Part shown: in pieces, positions 44,968 through 52,072 of the stretch | How the letters are laid out: every line of letters starts with the position of its first letter | How positions within the stretch are numbered: the first letter of the stretch is position 1 | NCBI GenBank assembly: GCA_045614565.1 | Contig: JAZLDG010000100.1 | Location: 1 to 52,072 of the forward strand | Source: Scatosoma sp045614565 | GTDB taxonomy: Bacteria > Bacillota > Clostridia > Christensenellales > Borkfalkiaceae | Length of the DNA stretch: 52,072 nt | Direction of reading: 5' to 3' | The notes under the pieces: model-generated | The model's database searches: none | What the model was told of the DNA's origin: nothing | Seen by the model: the letters and a program-made list of their open reading frames with translations, nothing else | Program-made: the position numbers and the translations under genes

Positions 44968-47199
44968 ATGAACGAATTGATTTTATCGCTTTGCCTGCTC
45001 GGGGGCGCGTTCGGCGCATTCTTTGCCGGAAAAGTACTTAAAAACAAGCAAATAAAAATTTTCAAAACGCAGTGTGCCTTATACACCCTTTTATTGCGCG
45101 GTGTAGCAGCACTGTTGTTTTGTGCGTACGTGCCGCATCTTTTCGGACTGGAAGTAATTAGCAACCAAGTCGGGTTAGAAGGCGGTCTTTTTTCGTCTAC
45201 GGGTTACGTACTCGTCGCGATTTTGGAATGGCTGACGACGCTGACGGTTGCCGTGTGTATTCTTGCGCCCTTTTTCAAAAAACAGGTTGCACGGGATTTT
45301 TGCGCGTTTATCGGTTTGGCGGTGGTGATTGCGAATATCGTCGCGCTTCGTCCGACGGTAGTTTCCATTCTCGGCGTAGCCGATATGCTGCATTGGCGTA
45401 CCTTTTTGTTAGAAGGTATTTTACTTTTGGCGGGCGTGCTTTGCGGAAGCGCGTGCTTGGAAACGGTCTTTAACTGCGATTTTGAGAAAATCGGCAAACG
45501 GCTCGGCAAAGCCGCGCTCTTTACCTTATTTTATTTAATCGCGTTTATGCCCATTTATTTCTTACAGCTCGTTTGCGGAGCGGTGGGGCAAGAACCAACC
45601 GATTTTACGTTTACGCACCGTTTGCTTATTTACGGGAGTTTGCTGACGCCCGTCGTGATTTATTTCTGCAATCGCCGTAAGAGTGACGAAGATAAGCATT
45701 TCTTGCTCGTAATGCTCGCTTTGAGCGGGTTTATGCAGTACTTTGCGTTCCAGCCCCATCGCGTAGGCTCGGCGATTTTCCCGTTGCATCTTTGCAATAC
45801 GGCGATCGTATTGATGTTTTTCGCGTATGCGTTCAAGATTAAAAGCGTATATTATTTTACCTATTTCGTCAACGTTTTGGGCGCAATTTGCGCCATTCTC
45901 ATATCCAGCTCGTCCGATCATTTCGTATTGATGAAAAACGTAGTCTACTGGTATAACCACTATTACGCGTTTTTCCTGCCCTTGCTCGGCGTGGCGTTGG
46001 GGGTATTCAAGCGTCCTAGCTTGAAACTCATGGGTTCGTCCTTGATCGTATTCACCGCGTACGTGGTATTCGTGTTCTTCTTGAACTCCTATCTCAACAG
46101 TCCTATTTTTGAAGGGTATTACAACGCCGATTATTTCTTCTTATACAGCGATTTCTTTATTGATAAATTTGCGTTTGCAATACCGCTTAAATACGATTTC
46201 GTATGGGAATATACCCTGTTTGGCGCGCCCGTAACGGCGTATCCGCTGTTCGTGTTCGTCATATACGTGGTGTTTATCTTGCTGACGTTCGTGATTTGGG
46301 GATTTTATATGGTGATCTTCAATATTTCGGACTCGCACAGGTTGCTTGCGAAACGCAAGAAAATGCAAAGAGTGGATAGACTTAATCTTCTTAAAGAGAT
46401 GGACGGCAGGGCTTTGAGCGAGCCGTTGCGTCCCGAAGGAGCGCATATGATTAAAATCAGCAATTTCTCAAAAACGTATTCCGGCTCGGATAAAAAGTCC
46501 GTGGATAATTTGAATTTGGAAATTCACGACGGCGAAGTGTTCGGGTTTATCGGCCACAACGGCGCGGGGAAATCGACGACGATAAAAAGCCTTGTCGGTA
46601 TTCAGTCGATTAGCGAAGGTACGATTGAAATTGAAGGTTACGACATTGCCCGTCAACCTTTAGAAGCAAAGCTTCGGATCGGGTACGTTTCCGACAATCA
46701 CGCTTTGTACGAAAAGCTTACGGGCAGAGAGTACGTAAGCTACGTTGCCGATTTATATATGGTAAGCGAAAAGGACAAGAACGAGCGTATCGAAAAATAC
46801 GTGAAAATGTTTGAGCTTGAACACGCGATCGACAACGAAATTAAGAGTTATTCGCACGGTATGAAACAAAAGACGATGGTGATTGCCGCGTTGATACATA
46901 ACCCCAAGGTATGGGTGTTAGACGAACCCTTGACGGGGCTTGATCCGACCAGCTCCTATCAAATCAAAGAATGTATGCGCCAGCACGCGGACGCGGGCAA
47001 TATCGTGTTCTTTTCCAGCCACGTAATCGAAGTCGTGGAAAAGATTTGCGACCGTATCGCGATTATCAGCGGCGGTAAGCTTCGCCGTATCAGTACGATG
47101 GAAGAATTGAAGGCGGAAGGGGTTTCTTTGGAACAGCTGTATTTGCAATACGCGCAAAAAAAATCGGGAGAAGCGCAAGATAGCGCGATGAACGAATGA
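44968..47199 (+). CDS. YwaF/TMEM164-like membrane domain fused to an ABC ATPase, 743 aa (copy C)
   Basis: Residues 1-205 form five or six membrane helices. Residues 215-450 match the YwaF/TMEM164 family, with FPLHLCNTAIVLMFF (C276) and YNHYYAFFLP (H331). Residues 495-740 are a complete ABC ATPase: Walker A GHNGAGKST (529-537), signature SYSHGMKQK (627-635, in place of LSGGQ), Walker B VWVLDEP (648-654) and H685 in SSHV. An internal ATG at 46447 (M494) is preceded by AAGGAG five bases away, so a separate ATPase could also be made. The permease gene follows with an ATGA overlap. Confidence 0.85.
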   Translation: MNELILSLCLLGGAFGAFFAGKVLKNKQIKIFKTQCALYTLLLRGVAALLFCAYVPHLFGLEVISNQVGLEGGLFSSTGYVLVAILEWLTTLTVAVCILAPFFKKQVARDFCAFIGLAVVIANIVALRPTVVSILGVADMLHWRTFLLEGILLLAGVLCGSACLETVFNCDFEKIGKRLGKAALFTLFYLIAFMPIYFLQLVCGAVGQEPTDFTFTHRLLIYGSLLTPVVIYFCNRRKSDEDKHFLLVMLALSGFMQYFAFQPHRVGSAIFPLHLCNTAIVLMFFAYAFKIKSVYYFTYFVNVLGAICAILISSSSDHFVLMKNVVYWYNHYYAFFLPLLGVALGVFKRPSLKLMGSSLIVFTAYVVFVFFLNSYLNSPIFEGYYNADYFFLYSDFFIDKFAFAIPLKYDFVWEYTLFGAPVTAYPLFVFVIYVVFILLTFVIWGFYMVIFNISDSHRLLAKRKKMQRVDRLNLLKEMDGRALSEPLRPEGAHMIKISNFSKTYSGSDKKSVDNLNLEIHDGEVFGFIGHNGAGKSTTIKSLVGIQSISEGTIEIEGYDIARQPLEAKLRIGYVSDNHALYEKLTGREYVSYVADLYMVSEKDKNERIEKYVKMFELEHAIDNEIKSYSHGMKQKTMVIAALIHNPKVWVLDEPLTGLDPTSSYQIKECMRQHADAGNIVFFSSHVIEVVEKICDRIAIISGGKLRRISTMEELKAEGVSLEQLYLQYAQKKSGEAQDSAMNE

Positions 47200-48839
47200 C
47201 GAACGGTGAAATGCAAAAAAACACGGCGATAAGACGTGTCAAATATTTGACGCTGATGCAAATCGGCGACGAGCTTCGCGTTTTAAAAACGGGCAACCGC
47301 AAAAAGTTGGTCGCTTCCGTCGGATTGCGTTTGCTTGCGGTCGCGCTCGTGACGGCGGCTTTGTTCGTGCTGTTTATGCTCTTAAACAGTACCTTCCAGC
47401 TCACGGCGTCGCGGGATATGCTCGTAACCATACTCTTTATTACGCAGGTCGTTAGCGTGATATCTTGTTTAAGCGGTATGATGCTCGTGCTTTTTGCAAG
47501 TAAGGAAAATACGATGCTGCTTGCATTCCCTTGTAATTATACGGAAATTTTCATTAGTAAAATCGTCGTATTTGCTTTGGAAGAATTTAAGAAAAGCTGT
47601 TATTTTCTGTTGCCGCTTTTGATCGGGTTCGGTTTGAACGCGGGCGTGGGCGTAGAGTACTGGTTGCAATTACCCGTATTTTGGATTACGCTTTGCTTGT
47701 TGCCCGTATTTATCGGCGCGACGCTTACGATTCCCGTGCTGTATATCAAACGGTTTTTACAAACGCACGTATGGATTTACGCGATCTTGCTTATCGCGTT
47801 GATCGTGGCGGGCTTTATCGGTATTTATTCGGTGCTTTCCCAAGTCCCCGTGCCCATTCGTTTGGTGGCGATATACGGCAAATTCGTGGAAGCGGTAAAA
47901 GCGGCGTTCGTCGCGATCAATCAATTCGCGCTCTTTTATAATTTTATCGGCGACGCGTTGTTTGGGCAAATGGTATGGCTGTATTTGCCCGTAATGCTCT
48001 TGATTTTGGCGGCGTTTGCAACGCTTTGCTTCTTCGTGGCTATGCCCTTCTATTTCAAAGCGGCAAGCTCTACGGCGGAAAACAGCAGTCAGAAAAAACA
48101 CTATCATAATAGATTAAAGCACGGTAATTTGTTCTTTACTTTCTTTGGTAAAGAATTGCGGATTATGCTCCGTAGCTTTCAATCGGTGACTTCGCTCATT
48201 ACCGTAGTGTTTATTTTCCCCGTTATAACCTACGTATTCAATTTCATTCTGTCGGCAATCAATACGAGCACGATCGGCGATTATATGACGATAGCGTTTA
48301 ACGTAATGATTACGCTTTCGCTGTTAGGCTCGCACAATGCGAACACCGCGGCTTCGTTAAGCTCGGAAGGGAACGAGTTTGCGGTACTCAAAACCGCGCC
48401 GTCCGATACGTCGGTGATTTGCTGGACGAAAATTGCGGTGACGGGGCTTGTGAACCTGCTCTCGCTCGTGGTAACGGCGATCATGCTGCTTATTACGACG
48501 AGATTGCCGTTGATTGATATCATATTCACGATGTTCACGATTTTGCTCATTAGTGTCGGACAAATTGCGTGGAGTTTTGAATTTGATTTACGTAACCCCA
48601 AAATTACCGACTACGCAACCAAGGGCGACGGCGTCGTGGATAACGTGAACGTTGCAAAGGCAATCGGCGTAAGTTTCGTCGTGGCGACGCTCGCGGGGCT
48701 CGTGGGCTTGTTGTGCCTGTTCGATCAGTACGTGTTCGGTTGGGTGCGCTTGCTTGGTTTTGCGCTCATCTTTTTGTTGGCAAGACTGTATTTGCTCAAC
48801 AGCAATATAAAAGTATATTTTAACGATATTCAAGGATAA
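47196..48839 (+). CDS. ABC-2-like permease, 547 aa
   Basis: About 12 to 14 membrane segments in two halves separated by a hydrophilic loop at about 295-325 (AENSSQKKHYHNRLKHG). The size and double layout resemble ABC-2 exporter permeases that carry two half-transporters in one chain. It overlaps the ATPase gene by four bases and is almost certainly its partner. Substrate unknown; the downstream surface proteins make an envelope role plausible. Confidence 0.82.
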   Translation: MTNGEMQKNTAIRRVKYLTLMQIGDELRVLKTGNRKKLVASVGLRLLAVALVTAALFVLFMLLNSTFQLTASRDMLVTILFITQVVSVISCLSGMMLVLFASKENTMLLAFPCNYTEIFISKIVVFALEEFKKSCYFLLPLLIGFGLNAGVGVEYWLQLPVFWITLCLLPVFIGATLTIPVLYIKRFLQTHVWIYAILLIALIVAGFIGIYSVLSQVPVPIRLVAIYGKFVEAVKAAFVAINQFALFYNFIGDALFGQMVWLYLPVMLLILAAFATLCFFVAMPFYFKAASSTAENSSQKKHYHNRLKHGNLFFTFFGKELRIMLRSFQSVTSLITVVFIFPVITYVFNFILSAINTSTIGDYMTIAFNVMITLSLLGSHNANTAASLSSEGNEFAVLKTAPSDTSVICWTKIAVTGLVNLLSLVVTAIMLLITTRLPLIDIIFTMFTILLISVGQIAWSFEFDLRNPKITDYATKGDGVVDNVNVAKAIGVSFVVATLAGLVGLLCLFDQYVFGWVRLLGFALIFLLARLYLLNSNIKVYFNDIQG

Positions 48840-48843
48840 GGCT

Positions 48844-49266
48844 ATGAACAAGAAATTAGTCATATTAGCCGTTTTGCTCGAATGTATACTCGCCGTTCTT
48901 CTCGTCAGCTTTTTTGGAAAAGCGATTGAAGACGCAAGAAAGGACGTACTTTGCGAAGATATATATTTCGTGACCGAAACGGGCGAAAAAATAGACGACG
49001 ACGTAGGGATCGAAGTGGAGCTTTCGGATACCAAATTAAGCTATAAGCTCTACTGGAAGATCATTGCGAAAAATACCACGAAAAAGGAAGTGGAATTCGT
49101 TTCTTCTAAACCCGAAAGCGTAATTATCGATCAAACGGGTATCGTAACGTTTTTGGAAGAAACGGACGTCGTCATTACCATTCGCGCGATGGACGGAAGC
49201 GGTAAAAGCGACAGCATTACGCTCATTCCCGTACGGGATACCGAGAGTGACGCTGATATTATATAG
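48844..49266 (+). CDS. Membrane-anchored Ig-like protein, 140 aa
   Basis: One N-terminal membrane helix (residues 5-24, LVILAVLLECILAVLLVSFF) is followed by a single extracellular beta-sandwich domain. Its end has the bacterial Ig-like pattern (GIVTFLEETDVVITIRAMDGSGKSD). It follows the permease by 4 bases, so it is part of the ABC operon and may be an accessory subunit. Confidence 0.72.
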   Translation: MNKKLVILAVLLECILAVLLVSFFGKAIEDARKDVLCEDIYFVTETGEKIDDDVGIEVELSDTKLSYKLYWKIIAKNTTKKEVEFVSSKPESVIIDQTGIVTFLEETDVVITIRAMDGSGKSDSITLIPVRDTESDADII

Positions 49267-49314
49267 ATAAGGTGATAAAACCACCTAAAAAACAAGAAAA
49301 AAGGAGATTGTCTT

Positions 49315-52072
49315 ATGAAAGGAATAAGAAAAGTCTTACTGGCAGTTTGCTCCGCCATTTGCGCGGGGTGCTTACTTACGAGCTGTGCTTCTAATCAAGT
49401 GAAGGTCAGCTATATGGTGGACGGCGAAGTTTACCGTGAGCAATCGTATGATTTGAACGCGGAAATGGCGTTGCCCAAGGATCCCGTAAAAGACGGGCAC
49501 GTGTTCGTGGGTTGGTACACCGACGAAGCGTTGACGACGCCTTACGCGGAAGGAAAAATTGCGTACGGTATGACGCTGTACGCGAAGTTTAACAAATCCA
49601 CGCTGTATATCACCGTAAACGTGAACGGCGGCGAAAAGATCAATCCGATCGCAGTTACGGCGGGTGGGCAGTATACCGTTCCCGACGCAGTAAAAACGGG
49701 TTATACTTTTACGGGTTATACGTATATCGACGAAACGGGCGATGAAAAGGAATTCCCTTCGTCGGGCGTATTCAACGCAGACGCGTCTATCCGTATCAAC
49801 GCAAATTTCGTAATCAATAAATATACGATTACTCTTAAAGACGGCTTCTCCGATGCGCCTGAAACGGCGGAAGTGGAATACGGCAAAACGTATTCGCCCC
49901 GTCCCCCCGTACGCACGGGATATACGTTCGTAGACTGGTATACGAGCGACCAAACGCAAACGGACGAAACGAAATTCGACAAAACCGCGCCCATTACGGA
50001 CAACGTAACGCTTTGGGCGAAATATACGGCGAATCCTTACGTAGTAACGCTCAATCTCGACGGCGGTACGTTGGATAGCGCAAGCAACCAAGTCAACGTA
50101 ACGTACGCAAGCTCCTACGAGCTTCCCACGCCTACGAAAACGGGTTATACGTTCGCGGGCTATACGCTGGACGGCGTAGACTTTGCAAATATGGGCGTAT
50201 ATAATTACGCGAACAATATTTCCGTAAAAGCGAACTGGACGCAAAATAAATACACCGTAACCTTTAAAAATATGGACGACAGCGTAAATTCGACGTTGAC
50301 GGATATTTTGCACGGCGGTAAGGTAAACGCGCCTGCGGCGGCGGCTGGGTATCAGCTCAAAGCGGTGTACGCGTCCGATAAACAAACGGCGGTAGACCTT
50401 GCAACGGCAACCGTTACGGCAGAAACGACGTTCTACGTCGAATACGAAGCAAAAACGTTTACGATTACCGTAAACGGCGCGCAAGACGGATATCAAAATC
50501 CTTCGTTCAAGTACGGTGAAGCGTATACGCTCGTTGCGCCTGATCGTGGCGAAGGCTATGAATTTATCGGCTTTAAGGATCAAGATAATAACGATTTCCC
50601 GCTCACGGGTACGTATAAGTGGACGGAAAATATCACGATTACGGCGAAATGGAACAGCGTTAATTACAACGTATATTTCTATGACGGCGCAACGGAAATT
50701 ACTTCGCTCCGTATAGAAAAACAAGGCGGTACGGATATTTCGACGATCGCTATTCCCGCAGCTCCCGTTAAGACGGGTTATACCGCGGATTCCGTATGGT
50801 ATACCGATAAAGAATATACGACGGCGTTCGTGGCTACGGGCGAATTGACGGACGATATTACCCTTTATGCGAAATATACCGCAAATACCTACGACGTAGC
50901 GATCACCTTGAACGGCGGTACGTACGAAGGCGAAACGGCAAACAACGACGTCGTAACGGTAAAAGCGACCTACGGTCAAACGCTTACCTTGAAGACCCCG
51001 ACCAAGAAGGGCTATAAATTTACGGGCTATACGCTCAACGGCGCGGCGTTTACGAACGGTGAAAAATTCGGTTATGCGCACGGCATTACCCTGATTGCGA
51101 ACTGGACGGAAGATAATAAAACGGTACAGTTCTACGTAGAAGGCAGCTTGACGGACGAAGTAACCGTGCTTTGCGGGGATAAGGTGACTGCACCGACCGC
51201 ACCTGAAAAGACGGGTTATACCTTTAAGGGTTGGAGCACGAGCCAAACCGCGCCTACGGAAGATACCTTGTTCGATTTCGACGGCGCGATTGAAGCGGAT
51301 ACCACGCTTCACGCTTGGTTTACGGTAAATACGTATACGATTAACGTATTTGAAAGAGATAAGACGACGGCGACCGAATACACCGTAGAATACGGTAAAG
51401 TGCCTACGATTACCGAGCCTACGCACGATAACTATACCTTTATCGGTTGGTTTACGGAAGCGGACGGTAAGGGCGAAGAAGTCGACCTTCTTACCTATTA
51501 TAAGAATGCGGAAAATATCACGGTATACGAATACTGGACGAAGAAAGACGACGGCAGCGACCCGAATTTCCGTGACAATGGCGATAACTTCCAAGAAAGA
51601 GAAAGTGAAGATGCGGCTTGGACGTACGTATATCTCGTAGGTCATACCTATCATTTCTCGGGTACGACGTTTACCGAAACTACGAACGAGTTTGCTATCG
51701 TTACGAACGACGAAAACGGCAAGGGTGAATTAGTGGCGGTTGCGCCCGGCACGTTTACGCTTAACTATACGAAGGGCGAACAAAAGGGAACGATGACGGT
51801 CAAGGTCGTTGAAAAGGTTTACACCTTCAACGCGGGCGCGGATTACAGCAATGCTTGGATTAACCGCGACGCGAGCGTTTGGGATAACGATACGAAGGGC
51901 GACGTAATGAACGTTGGCAGAACGAACTTTATCCCCGACGTGGTTATTACGAAGAATGCGGCAGGCGAAAAGCTTTCGTTGAGCCAAGCGAACGTAGACA
52001 TCACCGTGAAAGCGGGGGATACGCTCGTGACCGATTATACGACGGACGGGAACGCGATTACGTTTGGCAATA
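49315..52072 (+). CDS. Large lipoprotein with InlB-type repeats (partial, runs off the window)
   Basis: A signal peptide ends LLTSC (lipobox), so the mature protein is a surface lipoprotein. About ten repeats of the InlB B-repeat (Listeria-Bacteroides, Flg_new) type fill residues 30-760, each with the pattern GYTF.GWY or GYTF.GYT and a following I/T-x-A-x-W/Y. A different Thr/Asp-rich region follows to the window end. At least 919 codons are open and no stop is reached. AAGGAG lies 8 bases before the ATG at 49315. It is 48 bases after the Ig-like gene, so it may belong to the same operon. Confidence 0.9.
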   Translation, partial: MKGIRKVLLAVCSAICAGCLLTSCASNQVKVSYMVDGEVYREQSYDLNAEMALPKDPVKDGHVFVGWYTDEALTTPYAEGKIAYGMTLYAKFNKSTLYITVNVNGGEKINPIAVTAGGQYTVPDAVKTGYTFTGYTYIDETGDEKEFPSSGVFNADASIRINANFVINKYTITLKDGFSDAPETAEVEYGKTYSPRPPVRTGYTFVDWYTSDQTQTDETKFDKTAPITDNVTLWAKYTANPYVVTLNLDGGTLDSASNQVNVTYASSYELPTPTKTGYTFAGYTLDGVDFANMGVYNYANNISVKANWTQNKYTVTFKNMDDSVNSTLTDILHGGKVNAPAAAAGYQLKAVYASDKQTAVDLATATVTAETTFYVEYEAKTFTITVNGAQDGYQNPSFKYGEAYTLVAPDRGEGYEFIGFKDQDNNDFPLTGTYKWTENITITAKWNSVNYNVYFYDGATEITSLRIEKQGGTDISTIAIPAAPVKTGYTADSVWYTDKEYTTAFVATGELTDDITLYAKYTANTYDVAITLNGGTYEGETANNDVVTVKATYGQTLTLKTPTKKGYKFTGYTLNGAAFTNGEKFGYAHGITLIANWTEDNKTVQFYVEGSLTDEVTVLCGDKVTAPTAPEKTGYTFKGWSTSQTAPTEDTLFDFDGAIEADTTLHAWFTVNTYTINVFERDKTTATEYTVEYGKVPTITEPTHDNYTFIGWFTEADGKGEEVDLLTYYKNAENITVYEYWTKKDDGSDPNFRDNGDNFQERESEDAAWTYVYLVGHTYHFSGTTFTETTNEFAIVTNDENGKGELVAVAPGTFTLNYTKGEQKGTMTVKVVEKVYTFNAGADYSNAWINRDASVWDNDTKGDVMNVGRTNFIPDVVITKNAAGEKLSLSQANVDITVKAGDTLVTDYTTDGNAITFGN

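Noticed and set aside
49372..51654. A 760-codon minus-strand open frame opposite the InlB-repeat lipoprotein
   Set aside because: It has no ribosome binding site, and its translation is a low-complexity Arg/Ile/Val-rich shadow of the real repeats. The plus strand has a signal peptide, lipobox and known repeats.

Overview
The window looks like a chromosomal segment of a Gram-positive Clostridia-type Firmicute. The evidence is the housekeeping order (rpmE, yqhQ/prmC, prfA, obgE, yhbY; prmA, rsmE, mtaB, HIT), a tryptophan T-box leader, a SpoIIQ-like M23 peptidase, and promoters of TTGNNN, 17 bp, TATAAT type. GC is moderate. The exact lineage cannot be settled from the sequence; a Christensenellales-like uncultured group is only a guess.

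Layout. 1-340: a 5S rRNA gene, its terminator, and the 3' remnant of what looks like a GH78-type alpha-L-rhamnosidase gene. 374-3535: two small hypothetical genes around a perfect palindrome, then a minus-strand module of an ECF-like sigma factor, a secreted papain-like cysteine protease and a membrane-anchored putative anti-sigma protein. 3659-7005: a glucuronate operon (mannonate dehydratase, SDR mannonate oxidoreductase, uronate isomerase). 7062-10338: prmA-rsmE-mtaB-HIT. 10401-11604: a putative sporulation pair (YwmB-like and SpoIIQ-like). 11638-14339 (minus): mnmA, a YwaF/TMEM164-family membrane protein and an SDR protein. 14562-14780: a truncated tRNA-Arg copy followed by an intact tRNA-Arg(CCG). 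14851-19980: an operon of two GLUG-repeat lipoproteins and a second YwaF/TMEM164 protein. 20039-22261 (minus): uracil salvage (upp, uraA). 22363-22690: tRNA-Ala(GGC) and tRNA-Val(CAC). 22958-29864: an acyltransferase with a zinc ribbon, a divergent XRE regulator and membrane protein pair, methylglyoxal synthase, a T-box-controlled trpB2, a YfcE phosphodiesterase and an MDR protein. 29894-35555: the translation and ribosome-assembly block, with a YqhQ-PrmC fusion and a lone grpE. 35593-43836: mixed metabolism and conserved clostridial unknowns (aspartate aminotransferase, threonine synthase, DUF5685 plus a J-like Cys-rich protein, rlmD and a duplicated rlmD tail). 43903-44675: purC. 44825-52072: a strong promoter, a structured leader, a YwaF/TMEM164-like membrane domain fused to an ABC ATPase, its ABC permease, a membrane-anchored Ig-like protein and a large InlB-repeat lipoprotein cut off by the window end.

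The most striking pattern is three members of the YwaF/TMEM164 membrane family within 33 kb, each keeping a P-[LF]-[QH]-[LF]-C motif and a membrane histidine. Two of them sit in operons with repeat-rich surface lipoproteins, and one is fused to an ABC ATPase with an apparent internal translation start. This may be an undescribed envelope or lipoprotein-processing system. That function is inference; the sequence shows only the architecture.
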